Positions 9,001-19,319 are shown, numbered from the stretch's first letter. The stretch: 64,000 nucleotides of DNA from Saprospiraceae bacterium (GCA_025055285.1 JANWXM010000004.1:62001-126000), one strand, 5' to 3'. Numbers and translations: made by a program. The notes: generated by a model from the sequence alone, not told the origin.

Positions 9001-12000
9001 ATGGTACGTTCATTACTGCTACTGCTCACATTATGGATGTCAGGCGGAGTGGCCCTTTCGCAAGTTGGCGTTACTGTGCTGGCAGGAAGAATCACTGACG
9101 ACCAGGGAGAGGTTGTTATAGGCGCGTCCGTCAAAGTTATGCGCGGGGCTGACTTTGTGCGTGGCACGCAGACAGACTTCAACGGCAACTATCGGGTCAA
9201 TCTCGACCCGGGCAATTACGACGTAGAAGTCACGCTGACAGGTTATCAGACCCAAAAAGTCACGGGAGTTAGGGTCATTGCCAATACGATCAACACCTTG
9301 GATTTTATCCTTAGCTCTAGTAATGTGCTCGCTGAGGTGGTGATCAAAGACTATAAGGTACCGCTTATCGAACAAGACAAAACCTCTGGCGGTCAAACCC
9401 TCACCTCCGAACAAATTAGGAACTTGCCTACGCGGAGTGTAAACGCTATTGTGGCCACTACTGCCGGCACGACCTCAATTGACGGAGGTGCCGTAAACAT
9501 TCGGGGCTCGCGCTCGAATGCTACCAACTACTACATTGATGGTATTCGAGTAGCAGGTACTCCACCTCCTGTCCAAGACATTGAGCAGTTGCAAGTAGTA
9601 ACTGGAGGATTGGGTGCGGAATATGGCGATGTAACAGGCGGCGTCATCTCCATTACCACGAAAGGCCCAGCAGACGTATACCATGGCACGGTGGAAGTGG
9701 AAAATTCCTATGGCCTTGATCCATATGGTTGGTTCCTCGCCACTGCTAATGTCAGCGGTCCGCTAATTAAGCGCAAGGGCCGAAACGGTGGTCCGTCCAA
9801 AACCGTTTTGGGCTTTCGCGCCTCAGGACAGTTCCTTTCCCAAAAGGACGATCGCCCTTCGGCTGTACCCGTTTTCCGAGTAAAGGATGAGTTGCTGGAT
9901 ACTCTAGTAAACAATCCACTTATCCGCCAAGGAGGTGTCTTGGTGCCAAGGGCAGAAAATTATACCCGCGATAGCGTCGACGCCCTGAAATATCGCCCCT
10001 ATGAAGCTAGGCAAGAGTTTGACTTCACAGGACGCCTAGATTTGCGTCTCTCAGACAACATGGACTTTAGTCTAACAGGCACCTATCGCGATGTAAAAGA
10101 CCAATTTACACCGGCCGGTTGGCGTTTGCTTAATAGCCACAACAATCCCTTCTCCTTATCCTCTCGTTATCGGGTAATTACGCGCTTCCGCCATCGTTTG
10201 GGCGGAGATGGCAGCCCAAGCGCTAATAGGGTAGGGATATTTAACGTAAGCTATACGCTCCAATTTGGTTTTGAGCGAGGGTTTGGAAAGACTTACGATC
10301 AGCGACACGAAGACCGGTTTTTCAACTATGGATACGTCGGTCGTTTTAAATTTGAAGAAGTGCCCATTCCGGGAATAGACAATAATGGCCGAATTGCGCA
10401 CATAGGCAATCGCCGTACTTTTAGAGGCTATGAGCCTGGGCCGATTTCTCCAAATCCCGGACTAATTGCCTACAACCAGTACTCCACAGACCCGGAGAAC
10501 TTAAATACCATCTACGCCCAAAACGGTCTGTTCTCCTCGCTGTACGATAACATTTGGTCAAACATGCACCGAAATGTAAACTTGGTCTACAACTCGTATC
10601 AGCAATCGGAGAGCGACATCATCACGGCAATTGCTTCCGCAAATTTTGACTTGAGACTAGGGCGCCTAGGCACGCACAGCTTTCAGTTCGGCTTGCTAAA
10701 CGAACAGCGCGTAGAGCGTGTTTACGGCCTCGCGCCTTTTGGACTGTGGAACTTGATGCGCCAGCTTGCCAATGGCCACTTCAATGGATTGGATACGACG
10801 AGAGTAATCGGCAAGTTGCAGATACCGGAGCTCGGTCTTGAGGTGCCGCGATATGCTAATGCAATAGTAGACCTGCCTGACTTCAAGTTCTATCGAGTCG
10901 TGCGTCAACTCACAGGCAAAGAGTTGCCAGAGTTCGTTAACACCGACGAACTTGACCCACGCCAATTGAGTTTGAGCATGTTCTCGGCGCGCGAATTGCT
11001 AGACCAAGGATTTGTATATTACTATGGCTATGATTACACAGGGCGCCGCTTGACAACTAATGTCGGATTCAACGACTTCTTCACCGTACGCGATGCCGAT
11101 GGCATCCGTACGTTTCCCGTAGCACCGTTGCGGCCACTGTATCAAGCTGCCTTCCTACAGGATAAGTTCGTCTTTAATAAAATGATTTTCCGCCTAGGCC
11201 TGCGCATTGAGCGTTTCGACCTAAATACCAAGGTTTTGCGAGACCCTTATTCGCTTTACGAAATCATGAGTGCCGAGGAATTCTATCGCACGGTTCCAAA
11301 CGCAGGTCAACGGCCAGGCACAATTGGCGACGACTTCAAGGTATACGTAGTCAGTTCGAATGACCGAACGGTTAAGGCATTCCGCAAGGGCGATACGTGG
11401 TATTTTCCCAATGGCACTCAAGCTCCCGATGGTAATGTCATCTTCGGTGGGGGCGTTGTAACGCCATTCTTGCGCGACACTATTGCAGGTGACGACATCT
11501 TTGACGTCCGTTACAACCCGAACACCTCTTTCCAAGATTACACGCCTCAGGTAAATTGGTTGCCGCGCTTGGCTTTCTCTTTCCCAATTTCTGATGAAGC
11601 CAACTTTTTTGCCCACTACGACATTTTAGTTCAGCGGCCACCAAGCAACTGGCAAGCCACGCCGCTAGACTATCTCTACTTCTACGTACCCGGACGCACG
11701 CCAGACAACAATCCTAATCTGCTGCCCGAACGCGTAGTGGACTACGAAGTAGGCTTCCAACAACGCATAACGCAAAATTCTGCCATTAAATTCTCGGCCT
11801 ATTATCGCGAACTGCGCGACATGATTCAACGCCGCACTATCCTGTACGTACCTACTATTGGCAGTTACGACACTTACGGCAATCTCGATTTTGGAACCGT
11901 AAAAGGCTTTACCTTTCAGTACGATCTTCGCCGTGTTCAAAACGCGGAACTGCGCTTAGCCTACACGTTGCAGTTTGCTGACGGTACTGGCTCGGACGCT

Positions 12001-12597
12001 AATTCGCAACGCGGCTTAACTCAGCGTGGAAACCTGCGCACGCTTTTCCCGCTCAGCTTTGACGAGCGCCACAATATTCAAGGTATTTTCGACTATCGCT
12101 TCGATACAGGCAAACGGTACAACGGCCCGCGTATCGCCGGAAAAGACATCTTGGCTCTGTTTGGCGTGAACGTACAGTTCTCCGCCGTGTCGGGACGTCC
12201 TTACACTGCCCGTCAGCGCGCTGAACGCTTTGGGGGCAGTGGTTTCCTTGGCTCCATCAACGGTAGTCGTCTGCCCTGGCGTACAAATATTGACTTGCGC
12301 GTAGACAAAACGTTTGAGTTGAACCAAAATCCGCGTTTCCCTCTAAGCTTGAACGTCTACTTGCGCATAGCCAACTTACTTAATACAGCAAACGTTATCA
12401 ATGTTTACCCCGTTACGGGTTCGCCTTATGATGACGGTTACCTCGCTACGGCCGAGGGTCAGTCTGTTGTTCAAGGAGTGGCTGCTCAAGGTCGCAATGT
12501 GCAAGCCTTCCTAGACGCGTATTCTTGGGGAATGTTGAACCCGGGTTTCTTCACCATTCCGCGCCGAATTTATGTGGGCGCAGCTTTCCAGTTCTAG
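9001..12597 (+). CDS. Large TonB-dependent receptor with carboxypeptidase-regulatory-like domain
   Basis: 1198 residues from the ATG at 9001, chosen because it directly begins the signal peptide MVRSLLLLLTLWMSGGVALS, followed by Gln (Q-rule); the track's extension lacks sense. A CarboxypepD_reg-like domain (VLAGRITDDQGEVVIGASVKV) precedes the plug (about 120-230, with IRNLPTRSVNAIVATTAG, VNIRGSRSNATNYYIDGIRV, EYGDVTGGVISITT). A very long barrel follows, ending in the aromatic PRRIYVGAAFQF. It lies 44 bases before a giant exported protein and a PorV-like porin on the same strand. This order suggests a receptor working with surface partners rather than a Sus nutrient system. Confidence 0.92.
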   Translation: MVRSLLLLLTLWMSGGVALSQVGVTVLAGRITDDQGEVVIGASVKVMRGADFVRGTQTDFNGNYRVNLDPGNYDVEVTLTGYQTQKVTGVRVIANTINTLDFILSSSNVLAEVVIKDYKVPLIEQDKTSGGQTLTSEQIRNLPTRSVNAIVATTAGTTSIDGGAVNIRGSRSNATNYYIDGIRVAGTPPPVQDIEQLQVVTGGLGAEYGDVTGGVISITTKGPADVYHGTVEVENSYGLDPYGWFLATANVSGPLIKRKGRNGGPSKTVLGFRASGQFLSQKDDRPSAVPVFRVKDELLDTLVNNPLIRQGGVLVPRAENYTRDSVDALKYRPYEARQEFDFTGRLDLRLSDNMDFSLTGTYRDVKDQFTPAGWRLLNSHNNPFSLSSRYRVITRFRHRLGGDGSPSANRVGIFNVSYTLQFGFERGFGKTYDQRHEDRFFNYGYVGRFKFEEVPIPGIDNNGRIAHIGNRRTFRGYEPGPISPNPGLIAYNQYSTDPENLNTIYAQNGLFSSLYDNIWSNMHRNVNLVYNSYQQSESDIITAIASANFDLRLGRLGTHSFQFGLLNEQRVERVYGLAPFGLWNLMRQLANGHFNGLDTTRVIGKLQIPELGLEVPRYANAIVDLPDFKFYRVVRQLTGKELPEFVNTDELDPRQLSLSMFSARELLDQGFVYYYGYDYTGRRLTTNVGFNDFFTVRDADGIRTFPVAPLRPLYQAAFLQDKFVFNKMIFRLGLRIERFDLNTKVLRDPYSLYEIMSAEEFYRTVPNAGQRPGTIGDDFKVYVVSSNDRTVKAFRKGDTWYFPNGTQAPDGNVIFGGGVVTPFLRDTIAGDDIFDVRYNPNTSFQDYTPQVNWLPRLAFSFPISDEANFFAHYDILVQRPPSNWQATPLDYLYFYVPGRTPDNNPNLLPERVVDYEVGFQQRITQNSAIKFSAYYRELRDMIQRRTILYVPTIGSYDTYGNLDFGTVKGFTFQYDLRRVQNAELRLAYTLQFADGTGSDANSQRGLTQRGNLRTLFPLSFDERHNIQGIFDYRFDTGKRYNGPRIAGKDILALFGVNVQFSAVSGRPYTARQRAERFGGSGFLGSINGSRLPWRTNIDLRVDKTFELNQNPRFPLSLNVYLRIANLLNTANVINVYPVTGSPYDDGYLATAEGQSVVQGVAAQGRNVQAFLDAYSWGMLNPGFFTIPRRIYVGAAFQF

Positions 12598-12641
12598 TGT
12601 GACTCAAACTACATTTCTCTCATTTTAAACACATAGTAATT

Positions 12642-15600
12642 ATGCGCGCGATTGCAGGAATTCTCGTATCGCTTTTCGTAGTGTGGAGTGGTTTGCTTCT
12701 CGCTCACATCCCTGGAGGACCACAAGCCGCTGGAAAGAATGCCAAGAGCGTTCAATATCGCGGCGTTTGTGCGGCTTCGCGTTCGCAAATAGACCAGGAA
12801 ATCAATAATGTACGCGCTCGTCTATTGGGTGGTGGTGACTGTTGGTGGGACTTCCGCGACGGGCGATATGTTGTGCCTAAAGTAGACCCCGCTACAGGTC
12901 AGCGCGAAGTGTCTTCACTCTTTGCTGGTTCTGTCTGGTTGGGAGGAGTTGACCCAGCAAAAAATTTGAAACTAGCTTGCCAAGATTATCGTCCTGGCGG
13001 CCGCAATGATTTCTGGCCTGGGCCGCTGAATGAAAAGGGTATTACAGATGACCGTACTTGTGCTGACTGGGATCGTCATTTTAGAGTTACAGGCGATGAA
13101 ATTCGGCAGCATTTAAGCAATCTGGCCGCAGGTACTGCCTCGCCAGAGAATATCCCGCGCGGTTTAAAGGGCTGGCCTTCAAGAGGAAATCCCTTCTTCC
13201 TCGAAGTCTGGGGTTTTCCCCTGCCCTTTACAAGTCAAGGCTTGGCAGGTTTCTTCGATGCCAATGAAGACGGCCTGTACAATCCTTTGGACGGCGATTA
13301 TCCTTCCATTGAAATTCGCGGCTGTCCTCTAGATCGGTTCCCAGATGAGATGATCTTCTGGATATACAATGATCAGGGCGGAGGTGCTCCTCACGCTCGC
13401 ACCAACGGCGTGCCCATCCAGATGGAAGTTCAAGTTCAGGCATTCGGCTACGTTACCGATAATGAGCTGAACGACATGACCTTCCAGCGTTACAAGCTCA
13501 TTAATCGCGCTGTAGACCTTATCGACTCCACTTTCTTTGCCATGTGGATCGACCCAGACCTGGGTTGTTACCAGGACGATTACATCGGCTGCGATAGCGC
13601 GAAGAGCCTAATGTATTGCTATAACCAAGACGCTACGGACGGTCAACCAGGTTGCGATTGTGCAGGCGTTTCGACTTATTGTGAGCGCATACCGATTGTC
13701 GGAGTGGACTATTTCCGAGGTCCCTTAAATGAGTTTGGTCAGGAAATCGGCATGTCGTCTTTCGTTTATTACAACAATCCAGGCGTCGGCCCATGGCCTG
13801 CCGCTATGACTGACCCACAACAGCCTATCGAGTTTTATCGCTACCTTACAGGTTATTGGCGGGATGGCAGACCTTTCACCTATGGTGGTAGTGGTTATGA
13901 CCTTTCTAACACGGCAAGACCCACGCGTTATGCATTCCTTGACCCCCCTGATGACCCGACCGGATGGTCAATGTGCACGGCTAACCTCGCCTTTGGCGAC
14001 CGCCGTACCTTACAAGCCTCTGGGCCCTTCCGCTTGCTGCCAGGAGCTGTAAACGAGCTAATTATCGGTATTCCCTGGGTGCCGGACATTGACTATCCCT
14101 GCCCAGATTTAGAGCAGCTCTTTCGAGCCGATAAATTTGCCCAGGGCATGTTCGACAACTGTTTCGATCTTCTTGACGGCCCTGACGCACCTACTGTCAA
14201 CTGGGTAGAATTAAACCAAGAATTAATTGCGGTTTTGACAAACGAAAACCCAGTTTCCAACAACTATCGCGAGAGCTATCGCGAGATGGACATCCTTGCT
14301 CCCGACTCGCTTCGCCTGAGCCCAGACCCAGAGAAGAGGAAACTGGGCGAATATGTCTTCGAAGGTTACTTAATTTATCAGCTCATCAATCCGAATGTCT
14401 CAGTAGCAGATTTGGATGACCCCAGCAAGGCGCGTCTGGTTCAGCAAGTAGACATCAAAAACGGCGTTGCAGATATTTACAACTGGGAGGAAGTACGCGA
14501 CCCAAATAATCCGCAGCGCCTAGTGTACTATCCCGTCCTTATGGTCAAAGGAGCTAACCAAGGACTGCGCCATACGTTCCGCATCACGGAAGACCGGTTT
14601 GCTACAGGCAATGACAAGCGCCTCATAAATCACAAGAAGTACTATTACATGGTCATTGCCTACAGCCACAACCAGTTCGGACCGTTCAATCCATATGATG
14701 TACCTGTTTCGGGGCAGCAGCGTCCCTATCTGCCAGGAAGAAAGGCGCCCACCGGGCCCATCCCGATTTACACTGTTGTTCCGCGTCCTACCGTAGATCG
14801 AGTACTTCGCTCGGCATATGGCGATGGTGTTGCAATCACTCGGTTAGAGGGAACAGGGAACAATGGCACTTTCTTAGAGTTAGAGAAGGCAAGCCGCGAT
14901 GCCCTTTTCCAACCCGGCTTGAAAGACACTACCCTTACCTACTTGCCTGGTCGTGGACCCATTGCTGTAACCATCTTCAACCCTCTAGAGGTAAAGGATG
15001 GCGAATATGAACTGCGCTTCACTGACAGCAATCCAAACGACGACAAGCTCGACCTGAACGCCCGCTGGGAATTGCGGCGCCTGCCTGATGGTCAGATTAT
15101 CGCTTCAGAGCGCAGCATAGCAGAGATTAATGAGCAAATTGTGCCGCAGTTTGGTTTCTCGGTCACCATTGCTCAACCACCTCTGGCAGGTAGCTTCACT
15201 TGGTCAAAAAGAGACCCCAAGAAGTATCCCTCGCCAGGCGAGCAGAATGGTGCTATTGGAGCGACAATCGAGTATGCCGATCCAAATATTCGTTGGCTGA
15301 GAGGCTTCCCTGATGCGGAGCAGGGACTCTTCAATTATGTGAAGACAAATCGCTTGGAGCGCGACGAAGAGTTTGACCCAAAGCAAGCACTTTCCACGAT
15401 GGGTAACGGATGGTTTGTACCCTATGCGCTATGCGATTGGGTTCTGCCAAGCGACAGTCGCCTGTTCACACCAGCTTGGACACCGCAGCAGGCTTCTTTA
15501 AATGGCTCTGCTGTGGGCGGTAATCAAGAGCCTACCAACCCCGCTAGCAGGTACTTTAGACTCGCCAATTTGCCTAATGTAGATATCGTATTGACGCCGG

Positions 15601-16697
15601 ATACCAGCAAGTGGAGCCGCTGTGTTGTCATTGAGTCTGCCTCTTCGTACTACACAGCAAGCGCCTTCCCGAAAAAGCAAGGACTTGAGACACAGAGCAA
15701 TCCTGCTACGCCCAGTCGCAGGCGTTCTTCGTTCGACGTGCGCTTTTCTCCTTCGGTAGGTAAGACCGATGCCAATGGCGATGGCCTACCTGATCCCGAC
15801 GGTAGCAACGTTTTGGGTATGGGGTGGTTCCCAGGTTATGCTATTGAAGTAGAAACAGGACGCCGGCTAAACATTTTCTTTGGCGAGAACTCTGCTTATA
15901 GTTCGTCGCTTGATCCGAAGTACACAGGGCGCGACATGCTGTGGAATCCGACTGACCAGCTGCTGACCACAGACAATCCGCAGGATTACTACGACTTTAT
16001 TCTGGGCGGACAGCATTGGGTTTATGTAACTTACACTACCTACGATGGATGCGAAGCATTGCGCAGGCGGTTAACGCCAGAGTTGGCTCCTACTCTCTCT
16101 GCTGCCGATGTATTTAAGGTTCCTGAAATACGAAACATTGCGTGGGCCGCTATGCTTGCTTTGGCACCTAATTACAAGATGAAATCGCTCCGAGAGGGAC
16201 TCATTCCGACAGAGACAGTGATTAAACTTCGCGTGAATCGGCCTTTCGATACATGGTACAACGATGCCGACGGCGGTAAAAAGACTGGCATGCCTAGGTA
16301 TCGCTTCAAGATCGAGGGCCGTCAACCTGCAGAACTGAATGCTGCACAGATACAAAGCGTGCTCGATTCCATCAAGGTGGTTCCCAATCCCTACTACGGT
16401 TATTCACCCTATGAGGTAAGTCAGTTCTCTAATGTGGTGAAAATCACAAACCTGCCGGCTAAGTGCACCGTCACCATCTATTCTCTCGACGGCCGTTTCA
16501 TCAAGCAATACGAACGCGACGAAGTTTATGCTCCTTATCGGCAAATAAGTCCAGACCTGGAGTGGGATTTGAAAAACCACAAAGGTATTCCAGTAGCTAG
16601 CGGTGCATATCTCATTCACGTGCGTGCGCCAGGAATGGGCGAGCGAACGATTAAATGGTTTGGTATCGCTCGACAATTTGACCCGTCAGGTCTGTAA
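12642..16697 (+). CDS. Giant exported protein, probable T9SS-type surface protein
   Basis: 1351 residues. N-terminal hydrophobic signal MRAIAGILVSLFVVWSGLLLA. The mature part is rich in Asp, Pro, Gly, Tyr and Trp, with Cys-rich patches (DLGCYQDDYIGC, QPGCDCAGVSTYC) and Ca-binding-like stretches (DANEDGLYNPLDGDY, DANGDGLPDPDG). The last 110 residues (SIKVVPNPYYGYSPYE, then VTIYSLDGRFIKQYERDE, SGAYLIHV) match the layout of T9SS C-terminal sorting domains: P-N-P, 'VxIYSLDG' and 'GxYxxxV' strands. It has an unusual extra tail, IARQFDPSGL. Function unknown. Sandwiched between the receptor (44 bp gap) and the PorV-like porin. Confidence 0.82.
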   Translation: MRAIAGILVSLFVVWSGLLLAHIPGGPQAAGKNAKSVQYRGVCAASRSQIDQEINNVRARLLGGGDCWWDFRDGRYVVPKVDPATGQREVSSLFAGSVWLGGVDPAKNLKLACQDYRPGGRNDFWPGPLNEKGITDDRTCADWDRHFRVTGDEIRQHLSNLAAGTASPENIPRGLKGWPSRGNPFFLEVWGFPLPFTSQGLAGFFDANEDGLYNPLDGDYPSIEIRGCPLDRFPDEMIFWIYNDQGGGAPHARTNGVPIQMEVQVQAFGYVTDNELNDMTFQRYKLINRAVDLIDSTFFAMWIDPDLGCYQDDYIGCDSAKSLMYCYNQDATDGQPGCDCAGVSTYCERIPIVGVDYFRGPLNEFGQEIGMSSFVYYNNPGVGPWPAAMTDPQQPIEFYRYLTGYWRDGRPFTYGGSGYDLSNTARPTRYAFLDPPDDPTGWSMCTANLAFGDRRTLQASGPFRLLPGAVNELIIGIPWVPDIDYPCPDLEQLFRADKFAQGMFDNCFDLLDGPDAPTVNWVELNQELIAVLTNENPVSNNYRESYREMDILAPDSLRLSPDPEKRKLGEYVFEGYLIYQLINPNVSVADLDDPSKARLVQQVDIKNGVADIYNWEEVRDPNNPQRLVYYPVLMVKGANQGLRHTFRITEDRFATGNDKRLINHKKYYYMVIAYSHNQFGPFNPYDVPVSGQQRPYLPGRKAPTGPIPIYTVVPRPTVDRVLRSAYGDGVAITRLEGTGNNGTFLELEKASRDALFQPGLKDTTLTYLPGRGPIAVTIFNPLEVKDGEYELRFTDSNPNDDKLDLNARWELRRLPDGQIIASERSIAEINEQIVPQFGFSVTIAQPPLAGSFTWSKRDPKKYPSPGEQNGAIGATIEYADPNIRWLRGFPDAEQGLFNYVKTNRLERDEEFDPKQALSTMGNGWFVPYALCDWVLPSDSRLFTPAWTPQQASLNGSAVGGNQEPTNPASRYFRLANLPNVDIVLTPDTSKWSRCVVIESASSYYTASAFPKKQGLETQSNPATPSRRRSSFDVRFSPSVGKTDANGDGLPDPDGSNVLGMGWFPGYAIEVETGRRLNIFFGENSAYSSSLDPKYTGRDMLWNPTDQLLTTDNPQDYYDFILGGQHWVYVTYTTYDGCEALRRRLTPELAPTLSAADVFKVPEIRNIAWAAMLALAPNYKMKSLREGLIPTETVIKLRVNRPFDTWYNDADGGKKTGMPRYRFKIEGRQPAELNAAQIQSVLDSIKVVPNPYYGYSPYEVSQFSNVVKITNLPAKCTVTIYSLDGRFIKQYERDEVYAPYRQISPDLEWDLKNHKGIPVASGAYLIHVRAPGMGERTIKWFGIARQFDPSGL

Positions 16698-16711
16698 AAT
16701 AATTGGCTTTT

Positions 16712-16760
16712 GGCGAAGGTGAGCAAGGCTCTCATTCTCTCCTCGGTGCTCACCTTCGCC
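16712..16760 (+). terminator. Perfect 14-bp hairpin between the giant protein and the porin genes
   Basis: GGCGAAGGTGAGCA and TGCTCACCTTCGCC are exact inverse complements with a 21-nt loop, starting 14 bases after the upstream stop. No T-run follows. It could attenuate or process the operon mRNA so that the porin is made at a different level. Confidence 0.6.
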
Positions 16761-16820
16761 AGGGCCCTGTGGTCATATTACCTCTTATATCTTATGGTTC
16801 GATTCAACTCTTTCATTCAT

Positions 16821-17870
16821 ATGAAGAACATACCTCAGGCTTATCTATTGTTGGCATTGCTTTTTACATTCTCAGCAGCGCAAGGAGGTAATCCCGACCG
16901 CCAAGGAGAGGCAGGCGCTGGGCAGTTGCTCATCAATCCGTGGGCACGTAGTGCGGGCCTACACTCCCTAAATACCTCATCTGTAACGTCTATCGATGCA
17001 ATTTTCCTCAACGTAGCAGGTTTACCTCGTTTTAAAGGCACTCAAATCGCCCTTAATCACACTCGATATCTGGAGGGAGCCGAGATGGCTTTGAATGCGC
17101 TAGGTTTTGCTCAGCGTGTCGGTCGAGGGGCGCTCGGCATTAGCCTGGTTTCCTTTGACATAGGCGATTTACGGCTTACTACAGCAGACACACCAGAAGG
17201 CTCTGGCGCTACGTTTAGTCCTGCTTTCTTTAACTTGAGCTTGGCTTACGGACATCTTTTCGAAAACCGCGTTTCGGTAGGCGTCGCGGCAAAATTTGTT
17301 AGCGAATCTATCCCGAATGCGGGAGCAAGTGCGATTGCCTTAGATGCAGGAGTACAGTACGTAACAGGCGAAAACGACAACTTTAAGTTTGGCATATCCC
17401 TGCGGAACGTAGGGAGCAAGATGCGCTTTAGAGGAGAGGGCTTGGGCGTGCAAAACAACAGTACTAACCCGACCTTCAATTATCCAATTACGTTCTATCA
17501 GCGCAGTGCTGAATACGAACTGCCCTCTCAGCTAAACATCGGCGTATCTTACGATTGGTTGCTCGGTCGTCATAATCGCTTATCCCTGCTAGGAACATTC
17601 ACTTCAAATGCCTTTGCTCGAGACCAAGTAGGTGCAGGTTTAGAATTCTTCGTGGGTCAGTTTTTCATTCTGCGGGCGGCCTATAAAATTGAATTTGACC
17701 CGCCTAGCGAAAAGTCGCAAGCTACGCTAGATAATGGTCTTAGCGCAGGCTTTACCTTTTCCACTGCCTTCAAAAAGGGAGGAAATGGTCGCCTGTCCGT
17801 AGATTACGGGTATCGCAATACCAATATCTTCCGCGGCATCCACAACTTAGGCTTGCGAATAGACTTCTGA
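16821..17870 (+). CDS. PorV/PorQ-family outer-membrane beta-barrel protein
   Basis: 349 residues from the ATG at 16821, which begins the signal peptide MKNIPQAYLLLALLFTFSAA followed by Gln. The track's earlier start lies inside the intergenic hairpin. The body has the family pattern: GAGQLLINPWARSAGLHSLNTSSV, then alternating amphipathic strands (AILFLNVAG-like, LSLAYGHLFENRVSVGVAAKF, FKFGISLRNVG) and a C-terminal NIFRGIHNLGLRIDF strand. PorV proteins shuttle T9SS substrates at the outer membrane; PorQ relatives have less defined roles. Next to a giant protein with a sorting-like C-terminus, a dedicated partner role is plausible but inferred. Confidence 0.85.
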   Translation: MKNIPQAYLLLALLFTFSAAQGGNPDRQGEAGAGQLLINPWARSAGLHSLNTSSVTSIDAIFLNVAGLPRFKGTQIALNHTRYLEGAEMALNALGFAQRVGRGALGISLVSFDIGDLRLTTADTPEGSGATFSPAFFNLSLAYGHLFENRVSVGVAAKFVSESIPNAGASAIALDAGVQYVTGENDNFKFGISLRNVGSKMRFRGEGLGVQNNSTNPTFNYPITFYQRSAEYELPSQLNIGVSYDWLLGRHNRLSLLGTFTSNAFARDQVGAGLEFFVGQFFILRAAYKIEFDPPSEKSQATLDNGLSAGFTFSTAFKKGGNGRLSVDYGYRNTNIFRGIHNLGLRIDF

Positions 17871-17900
17871 GGTAGGGCTATGTTTGCTTTTTAGCCCAAA

Positions 17901-17936
17901 GCGGCCTGCATCTCTTCCAGAAAGGATGCAGGCCGC
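17901..17936 (+). terminator. Perfect 12-bp hairpin closing the receptor-porin module
   Basis: GCGGCCTGCATC and GATGCAGGCCGC are perfect inverse complements with a 12-nt loop, 30 bases after the porin stop. The very stable GC-rich stem suits transcript termination or 3'-end protection, but no clean T-run follows. Confidence 0.65.
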
Positions 17937-17978
17937 ATGTCTATTCTTTGTCTAGCTAACTAGCTAAATGTTTATCCT

Positions 17979-19319
17979 ATGCGTCGCACAGCTTTTTTCC
18001 CTATTTCGGATGTAAAAGCATTTAAACGAGCGCTATGTCGGTGGACGGAGACCTTTCCAGTAGGGCTGTATCTAGACAGCAATAGTGCGTCGAGCAAGGC
18101 TGATGATTCTAGAAAGCAATCTAGTGCTGAGCCTTATTGGCGTCAGTTCCGTTGGGAGTGTTTAGCCGCAGTTGGCGTGGTCAGTGCCGTATGTGCTAAA
18201 AGTGGCTCTGCTTTTAGTCAGTTGCGGCATTTCTATGAGCAACACAATGACTGGATCTTCGGCTTTTTGAGTTATGATTTAAAAAATGAGGTAGAGCGTC
18301 TACATTCGAAGCACCCCGACCACCTCTCATTTCCAGACCTCTATTTCTTTTGTCCGCAGGTTGTGGTGGGAATTCGAGCGAGTGAGCGCATGCAAGTAGA
18401 GATTCACGCTCTAGAACTATCTCCTGCAGTGCTTTTAAAGGACATCCTCCAGTGTGCCTCTCTTTCGAACAGTTCGAATAGTTCAAGAGATATCTTTTTG
18501 CACCCGCGTATGCATCGAATGAAGTATCTGGATGCTGTAGCTGCTCTGCGCGAGCACATTGCCGCGGGCGATGTTTATGAGGTTAACTTGTGTCAGGAAT
18601 TCTATGCCGAAGAAGTCAAATTAGATCCTGTTGCTGTGTTTGAGCGCTTAAAAGCGCGCACCCGTGCTCCTTTTTCGGCGTTTTTGCGCTGGCACGACCG
18701 TTATTTAATTTGTGCTAGTCCGGAGCGTTTTTTAGCTAAAAGAAAGGAACGCTTGTTTTCACAGCCCATGAAGGGCACTCGGCCTCGGGTGTCAGAACTC
18801 CAGGCTGACCTCTGCATCCGAGAAATGCTTCGATACAGCGAGAAAGACCGCGCTGAAAATGCCATGATCGTAGACCTTGTTCGAAACGACCTGGCGCGCC
18901 ACTGCACGCCTGGTAGCGTGGTTGTAGAAGAGCTTTTTGGCGTGTATACTTTCGAAACGGTGCATCAGATGATCTCCACCATATCGGGTTCACTGGCTCC
19001 GACGGAACACCCTATCTCCGCTCTTCGCGATGCTTTTCCCATGGGTAGCATGACAGGAGCACCTAAAATTCGAGCAATGGAGCTTATTGAACAGTACGAA
19101 TGCGCCCGTCGAGGGTTGTATTCAGGGTCAGTAGGTTATTTTTCACCCGATCGCGACTTTGATTTTAACGTCGTCATTCGAAGCATCCTCTATCGTGCCG
19201 ACGTAGGCTATGTCTCGTGTCAAGTGGGTAGTGCAATCGTGTATGATTCCGGCGCTCAGCAGGAATATGAAGAGTGTTTGATTAAACTAGAAGCCCTCCA
19301 AAGAAGTTTGTTGTCTTAA
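17979..19319 (+). CDS. pabB: Aminodeoxychorismate synthase component I
   Basis: 446 residues. Chorismate-binding enzyme of folate synthesis: chorismate plus ammonia gives 4-amino-4-deoxychorismate, the precursor of p-aminobenzoate. The C-terminal chorismate domain shows ASPERFL, then QPMKGTRPR; the Lys in this P-x-KGT motif is typical of PabB, where anthranilate synthase TrpE has Ala. GVYTFETVHQMISTISG, AFPMGSMTGAPKIRAMELI and GSAIVYDSGAQQEYEEC follow. The N-terminal third is less conserved, as usual. No pabA or pabC beside it. The gene stands alone between the porin module and the ThuA gene. Confidence 0.92.
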   Translation: MRRTAFFPISDVKAFKRALCRWTETFPVGLYLDSNSASSKADDSRKQSSAEPYWRQFRWECLAAVGVVSAVCAKSGSAFSQLRHFYEQHNDWIFGFLSYDLKNEVERLHSKHPDHLSFPDLYFFCPQVVVGIRASERMQVEIHALELSPAVLLKDILQCASLSNSSNSSRDIFLHPRMHRMKYLDAVAALREHIAAGDVYEVNLCQEFYAEEVKLDPVAVFERLKARTRAPFSAFLRWHDRYLICASPERFLAKRKERLFSQPMKGTRPRVSELQADLCIREMLRYSEKDRAENAMIVDLVRNDLARHCTPGSVVVEELFGVYTFETVHQMISTISGSLAPTEHPISALRDAFPMGSMTGAPKIRAMELIEQYECARRGLYSGSVGYFSPDRDFDFNVVIRSILYRADVGYVSCQVGSAIVYDSGAQQEYEECLIKLEALQRSLLS

